DNA from: Epiperipatus broadwayi
Taxonomy: Eukaryota; Onychophora; Udeonychophora; Euonychophora; Peripatidae
Direction: 5' to 3'
Length of the DNA stretch: 64,000 bases
NCBI GenBank assembly: GCA_028023455.1
Contig: JAQFVV010012405.1
Span: 5,977,334-6,041,333, forward strand
The position numbers and the translations under genes were made by a program. Shown here one piece after another: positions 1 to 12,474 of the stretch (the first letter of the stretch is position 1; each line of letters opens with the position of its first letter). The notes beneath the pieces are model-generated. The model made no database searches and was not told where the DNA came from. It was given only the letters and a program-made list of their open reading frames with translations.

Positions 1-4
1 TTAA

Positions 5-17
5 ATAACCCAATATA
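5..17. repeat. Target-site duplication, left copy (pair at 225-237)
   Basis: The 13-mer ataacccaatata is repeated exactly at 225-237 on the other side of the palindromic insertion. Confidence 0.7.
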
Positions 18-224
18 ATTATAAATTTATTTAAACGCACATTGATTGCACATTGATTACGTAAGTAATATTTACTAAGGCTTTAACCTCAAGAATATGC
101 GTGTAAAAATGCGATATTAGGGACCTTTATTTCTTCCAAAGTGTAAGCTTGTGGTTAAGAACTGTAGAGGTCCCTAATATCGCATTTTTACACACATATT
201 CTTGAGGTTAAAGCCCTAGTAAAT
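18..224. mobile_element. Palindromic insertion, foldback family A
   Basis: Two arms of about 58 bp (69-126 and 168-225) are near-perfect reverse complements, separated by about 40 bp. The whole is bounded by the perfect 13-bp direct repeat ataacccaatata at 5-17 and 225-237, read as a target-site duplication. It has no coding capacity. The loop and right arm reappear, diverged, near 19.7 kb and in inverted order near 5.4 kb, so this is a repeat family rather than a chance palindrome. A 13-bp duplication fits retroposition better than a TA- or TTAA-targeting DNA transposon. Confidence 0.75.
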
Positions 225-239
225 ATAACCCAATATATT

Positions 240-960
240 AAATCATGCTGTTAAGGTTGAAAACATAATTAATTAAATTTTATATTTTTTTTTTGTAATA
301 GTCACTATTCCTTTTAGCAGCATACTTTTTTTCAGTTTCTCTTTGCCATTTACTGTAAGCTTTAGTAAATAATGATAGATGCCAGATGATAGTACTTAAT
401 AAATTCTGTGCTGTTTTATTCTTACTTATTAAAGCTTACAGTTAGTGCTACAGAGAAAGTGACAATGTATGTTGTTCAACAGCAAAATGTAAGTTGAACT
501 CATGTGATACATAATTCTCCTGATGGTTTATTGATTCTATCGCTGTTCCTCTATGAGGGGTTACTGGATACACCTTTATCTTTCAGCAATTTAAAGACTG
601 TTTTACTTTATCTTTCATTATTTTTTAGGAAAATAAATTATATGGAGAGCAGGATATTTATTAGTAAGTAATCAAATAATTTGCTATTCAGGGAATCATG
701 GTGTTTTTGCACTGAAAATGGCAGCTAAGCTGCAATCAATATGATTTTACTTTTTGACTCCACTGCTTTTATTCACAAAGGGCAAAGCATCTCCTTTATG
801 TCAGGAGAGTAAGTTGCTCCTCTATAAAAATTGGACATCTCGGTTATACATGTGAGATATCTCTAGAACATTATTAAATAAATAATTCCTAAAAGGTTTT
901 TAGTAAATATGTGACTTACATATTTAACATATAGAACTTAATAAAGAAGCAACCCAGCCT
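240..960. other. AT-rich DNA, nothing recognised
   Basis: There are no supported ORFs or recognisable repeats here. Confidence 0.6.
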
Positions 961-964
961 TCAG

Positions 965-1470
965 ATCACTCTACAAAGTAATAAGAGATGGAACCAGATG
1001 GAATCAAGCAAAATATATAGGTGAGAAAACAATCAAATACTACTGAAATCATTGAAAGGATTATAAGATTGAAGTGAAGCTAGGCTGGAATATTGTTAGA
1101 AGAGATGATTGTTGATAGTCATTTGAAGTCCTAAACTGGATCCCAAAAGATTGTAAAAGACCAAGAAGGAATCTTTATTTGAGATGGGTGAGTTAATTAC
1201 CAAAACTTGTAGGTGTGATATGAAGAAGAAAAGCTATGGATTGAAGAAACTGGATTAAACTTGGAGAGAGATGATAGTAAATGGACATTTTAAAAATGAA
1301 TCCCAAAACATTTAAAGGTCTAGAAAGGAATTATATATGAAATGGATGGATTGATGAAATAAAGAAACTTACTACTGTGATGTGGAGAAGAGAAACTGGA
1401 TTGGAGAAAGTGAATTAAACTCAGAGATACTTCCATCCTGGAATGGATAGATAATGATGGAAAATGGTGT
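965..1470 (+). pseudogene. RTE-type LINE 3' end, decayed, with its end duplicated
   Basis: The plus strand encodes, through many stops, the C-terminal tail of the RTE element found intact at 46.5-49.7 kb. The stretch around 1120-1260 reads as EVLNWIPKDCKRPRRN and then NWIKLGER, matching EILNWIPRDCKRPRKR and RWIKLGET of the intact copy. A second, separately diverged copy of the same tail follows at about 1265-1470 (GWIDEIKK, VMWRRET). The order is tail followed by tail, so the 3' end has been duplicated or two truncated copies lie head to tail. It is an old, non-functional copy. Confidence 0.75.
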
Positions 1471-1479
1471 TGACATTTA

Positions 1480-2340
1480 AGAATAAAAGTACTTTATGAG
1501 TGCTGCAATTTTTTTTTTAAGATTATTTTAAATTTTATATAAATTATTTTAAATGTATGAAATTTTAAAAATAATAAAACCTGTTTTATAATAGCAATAC
1601 ATTTCCTTTTTATTTTTTTCTACAATTCCAATTACAAATCAACAAAGTAATTCATTATTAAAAGACATCTTAACCATAGTTATACCACTCTCATCATTTT
1701 TTCATTATCTCCAGTTACATAACATTGTTATTGCATTTTCATTTTATTTATAAGTATAATTTTAATATTTTCTGTGCATTAGTATCATTATTGATTGTTA
1801 TCTGTAAAATTTGTTAAAGCAATAATTACTCTAGTTATCTCTAGTAAATTTGAGTAATCAGTGATTACTGGATGCAAATGCATTTAAATCTTCATCCCCA
1901 GACTGTTTGTTTTTTGATTTTTCTGACTTGCATAAGAAAATAATGGGATATTTCTGATAAAACTATGATTTCAATGTTTGAAATAGAAAACAATATATTC
2001 TTATACTAAAATAGTTAATGAAACTTTAATAATGCTATTTCAATTCTTATGTTAATCTTTTTTTGTAAAAAAAAAAAGACTTTTTAATCTGCTATGAAGG
2101 CTGTTGTAATATTTTTAAAAAAATTATATTTTTCTATAACATGTAAGATGTTCTTTTCATTATTGCTTCTACAATTGCATATTTTTATTTTGCATTAAAA
2201 TGCAACATCTTATACAATTTTGAATTTTATCATAGTAGAACTATGTTTGCAACCATTAAAATTACAATTCCTTTTAAATGTTTCAGTGTCATTTTGCCAT
2301 TTTAAAGCTTATAAAAATTCGTTGAATTCTAGGTCTATAT
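1480..2340. other. AT-rich DNA, nothing recognised
   Basis: It contains homopolymer A and T runs only. The ORF crossing 2220-2507 on the plus strand is antisense to the mariner remnant. Confidence 0.5.
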
Positions 2341-2342
2341 AT

Positions 2343-3240
2343 GAAGGGAGATCCAAAAATAACCAGAATTTTGTAGTAAATATATATATATATATTTTCA
2401 GGTGTTGCAGATTGAATCTTTTTCAAAATATAGTCTATCTAATGCAGGGCACTGATCTAAACATGTTTTCCACATTCCAAAATAATCTGGAAAGACTTGC
2501 AAAGTGATGCTTTTTAATGCCTCCATCATTTTTTTCTTCACCACTTTTAAGTCCACAAAAAAAAAAGAGAGAGAGAGACAGTTTTTCATTTGAGAGAATG
2601 AAAAGAAATTGCATAGAGTGATATTGAGTGAATGTGGCTAATGGATAAGGTAGGTCATGTAGAATTTAATTTTAAAATTGTTTTTTGTGCGCTAATGTGC
2701 TGTTGTGATGAAGCATACATTCCACTTTGCCACAAACTGGGACATTTACGTTTTATCAATCGTGCAAAAGCTTCAGAACTTTTAGGTTTTAAATACTTGA
2801 TTGTTATGAATGAATTCTGAGTGAACTATATTGTTTGCATAAAAAAAAAAGCATTGTCTTGATATTGGACTTCACTTGCCATGTTTTTGGGGGTGTGGTG
2901 AATTTGATACTTCCATTAATCCACTCATAAACTTATGGGTTTTTTAGTGCAATTTGCTTTTAATCTGTTTCAAGCATTATGACTGTTTCCCCTGTCATTT
3001 TTCCCAAAACAAAACAGACTTTCATGTTGTTCCAACTTTTCAGCCATTACAAAAATGCCAAATATGTGAAATGCACTTTACAAAAAATGTCCTTTATGGT
3101 AATTACGATTTCATATAGTGATGTCATTTGGCAAATTGATGCAGAAGGGTCTCTGCAAAAGGTATATTAACTGCAGAAGCATATATTAGGCTTGCCTACC
3201 AGAAAACAATTCCTGTTATTTTTGCCCCACCCCCACTTGC
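2343..3240 (-). mobile_element. mariner-family transposon, degenerate
   Basis: The minus strand carries a broken mariner transposase. From its N-terminal side it shows a helix-turn-helix-like region (LGKNDRGNS, VYEWINGS, about 3080-2920), then a strand around NIVHSEFIHNNQ (about 2840-2790), then LNITLCNFFSFSQMK, corresponding to the family's YSPDLAPCDFFLFPK block, and a C-terminal tail EALKSITLQVFPDYFGMWKT ending near 2398. Ends: the left end (2343-2372, gaagggagatccaaaaataa...) is matched in inverted orientation by 3209-3240 (attcctgttatttttgcccc...). The element is about 0.9 kb, shorter than the usual 1.3 kb, because the segment between the DNA-binding and catalytic parts is deleted. It is inactive. 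Confidence 0.85.
2398..3130 (-). pseudogene. mariner transposase pseudogene
   Basis: This is a cut-and-paste DDD/E-type transposase, recognised from the mariner block around the third catalytic acid and from the conserved C-terminal region. The longest open piece is 63 codons at 2398-2589. Upstream parts lie in other frames with stops. In the usual SPDLAPCDFFLF block this copy reads SLNITLCNFFSF, so the catalytic aspartate is replaced by asparagine (CN instead of CD) in addition to the frameshifts. Family assignment is secure; subfamily (irritans, mellifera and so on) was not determined. Confidence 0.85.
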
Positions 3241-3658
3241 ATGTATGGGTAAAGATGCACCAAGGACCTGCTTTTTGTTAATCCAGCTAACCCATTCATT
3301 ATAGATTAATAAAAGGACCTCTAGTTTATTTTTAAGTAAAAATTTAAATATGGAAAAATCACTCAAATTCTTGCTATTGACAATTAGACCTTTGTCCTAC
3401 AATAGTGCTTGTGTTTTCCGTTAGTCCAGAATACTACTATTTTATTCTATATTTCTAAATAATGTCTGTAGCTCTTTGCATTATCACAGCTATAATAATC
3501 TGTTTGATTCTTTATGAGATATATAAAATTTATTGACAAATTTTGAATATATCATTATTATGCAAAATGAAGAAAAACCAGCTCATGTTTATGTCTTTAT
3601 TATTAGACTTTTTTTTTGCATCCTAATCAAAACTATTGTATTGTGATAACAGTTTATT

Positions 3659-3785
3659 GTCATCATTTTCAAACATTGACAATCAACTGCAGGGTGAAAG
3701 TTTTTCCAAGTGTACACCTTTTTTTTCTTCCAATCCATAGCTTCTCCACATCTTTCCATCAATTTTTTTTATTTTCCAATAATTA
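3659..3785 (-). pseudogene. RTE LINE 3'-end fragment
   Basis: The plus-strand text resembles the 3' terminus of the 46.5-kb RTE copy in reverse: a cat-cat run, a degraded accattatcaatccactgcagg, then the aggtctctccaag-like segment and a cttctccaca segment. It is about 125 bp and heavily diverged. Confidence 0.6.
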
Positions 3786-4475
3786 AATTGTCATTATTAT
3801 TTTTACGAGTCGTAAATCAGATTGTTCACTTTCATTAGCATTTTTAAAAAAAAGCAACAAACAGGCTTAGTTTAATTAAGATACTTTTTAATCGGTCAAT
3901 TTTATTTTCCAAACACTTTTAACTTCGATTGATTGTGACAGTACAATATTCAACAATTTTAATTTAATGAAAGAATAAAGAAAAAAAATGTATGCATGTA
4001 CCTGTAATAGCATATATTGTTTAAAGGTAATTTTGTACTTAATTCACATCTTTTTAATTAAATTCAAAATTAATAGTCGTGAATGTATTATTTTATGTGT
4101 AAAAGTGATATATAATATTATGTTGATGTTTGCTGCTACTGAACTTTTTTTTCTCTCTCTTTCTGTAAATGTATATATTACTTTAGCATTAATAAAATAT
4201 ACTTTCCATATGAATAATAATGCTTTTGATAGCTTCTTCTGCTCCAATAATTTATAAGATTATGATAGTCTAAGAAGAGAGCCTTAGGGAATGTTAGTTG
4301 AATTTCTGACGTGCTTACAGTTTTTGCATTTATAAAATAATTTTAATATATTATATATGAATCACTGTATAAATGTTAATTTATTGTCTGTGTGATTAAT
4401 TTATATCAAAAAAATTTATGAAGAAAAATAATCTTTCTCCTCTTAATGGTATTATTTAAAAGATAATACTTGATT

Positions 4476-4800
4476 ATCATCATTTTCAGCTAGTGCCCAA
4501 ATTTCATCCAGGTTTTTTTTTATATCTGTAACTTCTCTTTTCCACATTCCTCCATCAAACTTATTTATCTTGTCTATCTATATTGCATGAGATCTTTTCC
4601 TAGGTCTTTACAAATCATAAAGGTTCACTTTAAGAATAATGTAAATCTAATAATAATCAGTTTCAACTATTAATATTTCCACTGCAGAAGGAAAGTCTCT
4701 CTAATTTAATCTTATTTTTTTTAAAGTTCTTAACTTTTCCATGTCACTAAAGCAAAAGTCATTCATCTTTTTCATATATAATTATTTTTTATAATCTTTT
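4476..4800 (-). pseudogene. Two RTE LINE 3'-end fragments in tandem
   Basis: Two successive diverged matches to the reverse of the RTE tail are seen. The first is at about 4476-4625 (cttctcttttccaca, then tttcctaggtctttacaaat). The second starts near 4670 (tttccactgcagaaggaaag, then tctctctaatttaatc). As at 965-1470, two 3' ends lie head to tail. Neither has an open frame. Confidence 0.5.
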
Positions 4801-5414
4801 TGGCATTTTGTTAAGGGCATTAGTTGAACTTTTATTGTTTCTCTTCTAGAAAAAGATCAGACCAATTCCATTTTAGTTGTTTAATTCTGTAAATAGTGTT
4901 GGTGTTATCTATTTCTTCTCTCATTTGTATTTCAGGTTTAATCCAAGAATGGGTCTCCAAAATGTTTGTATAATTATAGTATTTTTACTATTTTTTTTAT
5001 TAAAGGTCCAAACTCATTTATTAAAAACTATGCTTTTCAGCTATCCTTCATTACTATAGTATTTTACGATCTGCATTATCATTAATAATTGATTCTATAT
5101 TTTTTTGCTCTAAAATCATTTATGTAAAAGTAAATAATGAGTTGATACTAGATGGTCTATCTACTTAATGTTTGCACATATTTTTTAGCAGCTATCTTTA
5201 ACTTCTTTTATACCATCCCAATTAATTACTTGAAATTTCAGTCCTATTTACTGCTCTGTCTAAATTAAAATAATATAAATTTTAGTGATCTCAGTTATAT
5301 ACTACTAGCTGTAGTGCTAGAATAGATTGTTTTAAAGTAGTTTATTGCTATTATTAGCTAAAAAAGCTATAAATATAAATTTTTATTAAGCGCAATGTCA
5401 GCATGTAATACCTA

Positions 5415-5545
5415 AATAAGGCTATAACCATAGTACATGTGCTTTGAGTGCTTAATTTATTACAAGAGAGATCTCTACAACTCTAAATGCAAGATTCAAC
5501 TTTATAAAGATAAGAGTGGCCACACTCCTATCTTCAACCTATTTT
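5415..5545 (-). repeat. Diverged copy of foldback family A
   Basis: Blocks aaggctataacc, agtacatgtgctt, gagatctctaca and cttcaacctat occur in the same order as in the reverse complement of the copy at 19676-19803. No flanking duplication was found. Confidence 0.45.
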
Positions 5546-5657
5546 TTTAAAAATATATAGGTAAATCTAAAGCATTTTGATTTGGGAGTGTGAAGCTAAT
5601 AAATTCTTCAGTTATTAAGTTCACTATTTCTGTTATACATTGTGATGCTTTAGCTTT

Positions 5658-5679
5658 GATATATATATATATATATATT
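5658..5679. repeat. (TA)n microsatellite
   Basis: About ten AT dinucleotides in a row. ORFs of 77 and 110 codons overlap here on both strands, and their IYIYIY stretches come from this repeat. Confidence 0.9.
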
Positions 5680-5879
5680 GAACCAGATGCTTTATCCGCT
5701 TCAAAAGCAACCATCAGAAAATCAAAACTAAAATGTATATTTTTAGATATTTTAAAAAGAGAGCCATATTCAATCATATTTCCCAAATTGTATAATTTTA
5801 ATTTTAAAAAAAGTTTTGATTGAGATAAGTTTTCTTTTGTTTGTTTGTTTGAATCTATTTTAAAAAAGCAGAAACTCAT

Positions 5880-8800
5880 TTTCTAATTTGTTAAAAGTGT
5901 GATTAAAAAAAAGGAAAAGTAAAAACATAAGAATAACCCTAGTTAAAATCCTAATTAAAGATCTAATGAAAGATAAGAGACCAACCCTGGTTAAAACTTT
6001 TAATTAAGATCTGGTGGGAGATAATCATTGCATATAAAAGCTCCATGTTTTTGATTGTGTTTATTATAACTTGTAAATTTGCTAATTGCATAGTGAAATT
6101 AGCTAAGGCAAAATTTATGTTTGCTGTGAACTGTGAAATCCAGATCATTTAGAGAAGATTGAATTGTCGTTTTTTAATTGTTGATTCCTAACTACTAAAG
6201 AAACTGTGATTAATACTGTGGATTGTTACTATCCAGTCATAATGCAGAAACTAACCACCTTGAGGAATCATAAACCTTCCAAGTTTGACCCCAGAGCTCC
6301 ACAACTGTGACATCATGAACATGACCTAAAAGCATAGTCCAGAATTGATCCTAAAGCTTATCATTGTACTCCCAACCAGGTAAATGGAAATCAAAAATCT
6401 TCGTAATGAACTGTAGATAGATCTAATCTGTGCACGCACCGCTGGAAGAAATCAACCAGACTGAACATTACGCCTCAAAGGTAAACTGAACATTTTCTAA
6501 TTTAACCAGAGTAAAATCTCTAAATTTTACGAACATATGACATATTAGTAATCATTGTGATATTATTTCTTTTGTTAGATGTATTTGTGTAAAACCTATA
6601 AATTGTAAATAATTAAATTAATATTTTATTTTGTCACTGTCTGAGATTGTTTGGTGAGTTAATATTTTACACTCATTGTTTCTTTTTTTATATTACTAAT
6701 CGTTGTTTAAAGCTTGCACAGATATTAGTATTTTTTTTAACTTACCTGTACCTTATTTTTCGTTGTAATTAATTTAATCAATCTAGGTTTGTGTTTCCTG
6801 CAGACTGTAAATCTTTTGGCTAGTGATTTATCAACTATATTCTTTTGTTTTTCTTAAACCATAGAGATTTTGTTTTCTTCTAATTAAGATAACATAAAAT
6901 CGTAATCTTTTTTCTTAGCTTGTCAGAGTTAACTTTAAGGGTGATAAATTGACTTTTTATGAGTGTTTGCAGGCATATGACATTCCTGTTATGTCCCAAT
7001 GTTTTACCAGGTTCTAGGGAAATATCACTCTGGGCTATTCATTGACTTCCATACAAGATGTTTTTTTAAAAATGTTGTAAGGGCATATATGTATACTGTT
7101 ACACTATATTTCATTACCTTAATATCTTACTTATTAGATCTCATATTTAAATAGTAAAAATTTGTTTTAATATTTTACTCAACTTTAGATACTTTAATAT
7201 TAATTTCAAAATTTTGTTTATTGATGATTTGTCACTACCCTATGTTTACCCCATACTCCCATTCTTGTCTCATTATAAGGATTACTTTATTACACTTATT
7301 GTGTAAGTAATATTTTGGATGCAATTTGAAAATTGTAATTGCAGTTTGTAGTGTTTGACTATTTATTACTCTTCATTCAGAAAGATTATATTTATCTGTT
7401 TAATTAAGGGGGTTTCTTTAAACTTTTTTGTATCAATAATTTCAATCTCTGGTCAAGTTGCTTTCTTTAGTGTCCATATAAATATATTAGACCATAAATA
7501 AAGGTGGAACTTCACCTTTATTGTTAAAATGGAAGTTACCTTGTTAACAGGCTAGGCTTGTTGATTGTTATTGATATTGTGGTCGGCTAAGTGTTGACTG
7601 ATTTTAATGATTATATATATATATTGAAACGGTATTATTTTGTCTAACTTCCCGTTTCACCTACTATGTCCCATATGTTTGCATATATTCTCATATATTA
7701 ATGTGTTTTAATGTATAATAATGTATATTTATGTATGTGTGCATACATATATGTATATTAATATCTGTATATGTATTGTATATAATGCATATGCTTAGTT
7801 ATAAATTGTATAATAAATTAAAGGTAAGTTGTGTAAACGTTGTATGTGTATGGGAGCACCTACATATATATATGAATGAAGCTACAACGCAATAGATTTT
7901 ATAAGTGCTGCAACACAGATTATTTTATCTTTAATTTGTTATGAATTTAATGTACAAATTACTTTTATTTAGCTTTAAAACTTGCATATAATTCCAATTT
8001 TAGAGGTGACAAGATTACACATATAACAAAATGTTTACAAAACTTAAATCTGTTTTAAAAGATCATCTCTTTCTTGGAAAATCTCACATCACACTCACCT
8101 GGGTTATTTTGTGGGGGAACCAAGAGCAGAATTTAAAAATAATTCTAAAATAATTTTTAAGACAAAAGAAAGGCAGTCAAGCTGCATTATTTTATGAATC
8201 ACTCAGGTTTTACTTTTGTCTTTTCTAAAGTTAATAAAACTATGTTAAAATTTAAAATTTAAAACTAAAAATTGTAAACAAGTTTGTGGCTTTTGCATGG
8301 GGAGTAAAAGAGTTAGTATAAACAACCCAAAATTAAGAACTAAGGTCCAGTCTCATAAATTAATGATTCACTTGCTGCCATGTGCCATGCCTATTTTCCC
8401 TCAGAAGACCAGTCTACGATAATGGAGAAATTCAAGACCAACATCCTGCCACAAAGACATCAGACAAGTAGCCTAATGAAGAACACCAGTACCAAACGCC
8501 ATGAAAAATGCCTCAGTTAGAAGATCAGTAACATTTTTTCCCGCAGAGTTCTATAAAAATAAATCTTAAATTAAACTATTTTAATAAGTTTCTTAAGCTA
8601 GCTATATATTGTTGAATGTTCATAAATTAACTTCTAAATGTTTTCTCAATAAAGTAAACTAAAACTATATTAAATTAAATGTTACTTCTAACTTAATAAT
8701 CATAATTGTAAATCTTGCCTGTTAAATGAATAATAATAATTTAATAATTTTTTAGACATAATAATTGAAATCAATTATTATATCTATACTGTCCTAATCT

Positions 8801-9745
8801 GCAGTCATGCTATTCTCTTTTATATTATTTGTTATTGGATTGATTTTATGATATGCCATAATTCAAAACGGAGATTATTAATATTAGTAATATTAGAGAG
8901 ATGATTAGAAGCTCTCACTTAATTGATTTATGCTGCTTACTTAGCACACATAAATCTCCATTTTCATATCTATTATACATATATTTAGTTAAGCCACTAC
9001 GTTTTAGCTTACCATAGTTAAAGTTTTTCGTGTTAGTAAATTATATCTAGTTAATTAATAGCAAGAATGATATTATAAAGCATGTTATAAATAATTAAGT
9101 AAGTCCCAAATATGCTTTACTTCACCCTAGTTTATGATATAAAGTATCCAGATTTAATCTGTAAACTAGATTACTTTAATTAACCCTTTTTAGCATGTTT
9201 TACATATGCTAATGCATGAACTGGCATATTGTAGTTTCGCAGGAAGAAGCTATAGATTAAGGGCATTAGTTTATTTTGATATTTTAGTAAGCATTATGAA
9301 TGTGACCTTATGAAGCACACACGTGCCATATGTCTTGTTATATATTTCTTTATTAAAATAGGCTTCTGGTTTTATGCCATCCCATTGGTATTAGTTTGGG
9401 CAGTTCTTTCTAGAACTGGAACACGAGGGTCCAGAACCATATTTTAAGCTGCTCCAATCACCTGAACTAAATGTTCTTTATATTTTGTGATAGCAAGTCA
9501 TATAGTCCACGGGAATTGAGTAGTTTGTGCTGAATCCTATGAGTAATTACACATTCAGGCTGCAACTCTTATTTGGTTTATGTAGCATTGTAGTCTGAAG
9601 CTACACTGCAAAACACCACTTCATCCCTTCATATTATTATCAGTTCAGTATTGATCTGAACACCAAATCTAGTTTATTTAAGAATTGGCATAGGGAGCAC
9701 ATTTATTGCTTGTTATGTATTATTAATAAATAAGTTATATTTTAT
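5880..9745. other. Long stretch without a recognised gene
   Basis: Mostly AT-rich DNA with short TA and TATG runs (about 7612-7625, 7735-7790). Two islands, 6230-6480 and 8380-8540, are less AT-rich and look like old repeat or exon-like sequence. Neither has an open frame or a match I can name. Confidence 0.5.
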
Positions 9746-9758
9746 CATAGTCATTTTT
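9746..9758. repeat. Target-site duplication, left copy (pair at 10322-10334)
   Basis: catagtcattttt occurs exactly on both sides of the family B palindrome. Confidence 0.85.
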
Positions 9759-10321
9759 AACACCACCCACCTCTCTCCACTCTATCTAATAACACTGATA
9801 CACCTAAACACATATATGCTGAAAAGATAAATAATCACCAATATACGTATTTCATGCTAAACCAGCAATCATCAGTTGGTCCAGACTATCATCTTTACAC
9901 ACATATACAGTATAAGTGCTCAGATATATATTAAGATAGACTATCCTCATAGTTTAATGGACAGGCTTCAATCCACTCCACACTCCAACTTTTCAATTGG
10001 ATGGACGGTTGAAGAGTTGGAGTGTGGAGTGGATTGAAGCCTGTCCATTAAACTATGAGGATAGTCTATCTTAATATATATCTGAGCACTTATACTGTAT
10101 ATGTGTGTAAAGATGATAGTCTGGACCAACTGATGATTGCTGGTTTAGCATGAAATACGTATATTAGTGATTATTTATCTTTTCAGCATATATGTGTTTA
10201 GGTGTATCAGTGTTATTAGATAGAGTGGAGAGAGGTGGGTGGTGTGAAAGTCTGTGCTCATATATCCTATATTACATATATATAGCCACAGGTATATAAC
10301 AAGCCTGTGTTTCAGTTATTA
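9759..10321. mobile_element. Foldback retroposon, family B (palindromic copy)
   Basis: Arms 9761-9991 and 10014-10246 are near-perfect reverse complements of about 230 bp around a 22-bp centre. A single-copy tail (10247-10321) continues on the right. The insertion is bounded by the perfect 13-bp repeat catagtcattttt at 9746-9758 and 10322-10334. It has no protein-coding frame. Copies of the same monomer occur at 17.3, 26.9, 32.5-33.5 and 53.4 kb. Precise variable-length flanking duplications argue for insertion by target-primed reverse transcription. The high arm identity suggests a fairly young insertion or a recent palindrome-forming event. Confidence 0.85.
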
Positions 10322-10334
10322 CATAGTCATTTTT
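10322..10334. repeat. Target-site duplication, right copy
   Basis: Exact partner of 9746-9758. Confidence 0.85.
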
Positions 10335-12470
10335 GTAAATTTAATTTTTAACAAACTTCGTAGGAATGGCATAGCATAATTCAGGTATGATTATAAACCA
10401 TAGAATAATGTTAATTGTAATAAACTTAAAATTAAATGATTTAAAATGCATTCTAAAAATGAGGCCACTCACTCATCATTGTATACTGCGAGTGTAAATC
10501 CCAATGCACTTCCATTTGTATTAATTAACTTGTGATTTAATAATTAAATATCTTAAATCTTATAAATGTTTAGTGTGTTGCAACCCATTCTAAATCTTAT
10601 ACAAATCTACTCTAATTTAGTGTTAATTATTAGTATATGCATTATCTCATCAGCCATATGTGTGTGTGTGTTTCGTTAATTGATTATTAATTTAGTCATT
10701 ATTCCCTGAGTCTTATACTTCACCCGTTGTTACTGCTGGCACATGATCTAAAAGAGGCGGAGTGTAACCTTATATTTGTCATCCATTTACTACCTGTAAA
10801 TCACAGAGCATTGGTGAAGGACTGAAGTGTGATCTGATTCGAAGTCTCAATCCTTCATTTAGACCACTTTTGGGATAATTTGCCAAAATTCTGGATTTTG
10901 TTGTGTGAATGTACAAATATGATTGTTACTATATATATATTGCCAGAAGGATTTTAAATGTTTATAGTTAGTATGTAACAGGTCAATAATCTTAATTATA
11001 TTCTAACTATAGTACACTTTTGATTAACATTTGGTTGCTATTCCAGTGTCAAGCCTTTATAATCTAGTTGGTTTGGGTTCATAATATGAAAGTGTTAAAA
11101 CGTAAAAGTATTTATCTTGATGTAAAAAAATTAATTGCAGCTTGCTGGGTTAGTATGTGTGAATCTGTTTGTAACTGATGGTGGCCAATGGCAGAAACTA
11201 ATTTGAGAACTTATTTGACCTTCCATTTTATATTCATTGTTTATTCAATTTTACATAAATGATGAGTGAAAAATAGAAAGATAAAAAGTGTTATTGTAAT
11301 TAATGCACAGATTAAACACAAGTTTATTTCTATTAAAAGCTCTCCAGTGATTGCTCCATTCCATTCAGAATTTGGTCAAAGTATTTATGATTTTAGCTTA
11401 TTCTAATTCATTACCCATGAACTTTTTATCTTTTTTATTATTTTTACTTTAGTCTTTTTAATATCTATCTTAATTATATCTTATTGCAATTATAAACAAA
11501 TTATCTGAAAAATTCAAATGTGTTAAATAATTACTTATTTTTTATCTCATTACTTCCCATTTAATCCATAAAGTATTTCTTATTAAATTGGTATAATATT
11601 ACTGATGAGATGGAATCATCTTGACATACACTTTTACCTGCATTAATCTTTTTAGTACTATGTTAAGTCTAATCTCTTATCTTAATAAATATTTTTCAGA
11701 ATTTGTTATTATTTTATGACTGATGTTCTAAAACTTTAACCATTGCAGAAATTCTTTCTAAATCTACAAATTTAATAGTAAATGACAATTTATTGTTTGG
11801 TTCTGTTATGGTATGATATTTAAATTTGAAGATCTGCCCTGCCTTTATAGTCAAAAACAATGAAGAAATTAATCAGTAAGAAATTAAATGTATATGTATT
11901 TTTAAAAAATCCAGAACAATTTAAATGACAACAATAAGTCTAATAAATGTGTTTTATTATGCTGTTAAAATTAATAAAAAAAAAAAATTTTGTAGTAATT
12001 TCGAAATAAAAAGCTGATGTTTTTTTTTAAGAACTGAAGGACATTTCATTTCTCAAATAATATTTAAAAATGAAGATCTTTATTGTAATTATTTTGGGTA
12101 GAAAAAATCAGCTAAATAAATAATGGGCAATCTATATTTTTTTAATAAATGTGAGTAGCTGAAAGTTTAAGATAATGTTTTAGAAAGAAAATGATAAAAT
12201 AAAAAACATCTAAATTAACAATGAAGCTAAATAAGAATTAAATTAAAAAGTGGCTTTACCAGAAAATTATAAAAATTATAATTAAAATAGAATAATATTT
12301 ATTAAAAATTAAAAGAGAAGTCATTAAATAATAGTGAATAAATAGACTGTTATTAAATTATAATGAAACAAAATATAGCGAAATGTTAATTTAATAGCAA
12401 AAAAAATGACAACCAAATAATCACATTCCTACACAAACTTCTGCCTGAACATAGTGATTTGATAATCAAT
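10335..12470. other. AT-rich DNA, nothing recognised
   Basis: It contains a short TG run (10661-10672) and long A/T-biased tracts. No supported gene. Confidence 0.5.
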
Positions 12471-12474
12471 CCAG

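Noticed and set aside
5547-5879. Overlapping ORFs of 110 (minus) and 77 (plus) codons
   Set aside because: Both run through a TA microsatellite that yields IYIYIY; open on both strands, so likely chance.
6230-6480. Possible LTR or exon because of lower AT content
   Set aside because: No second copy, no open frame and no primer-binding-site context were seen.
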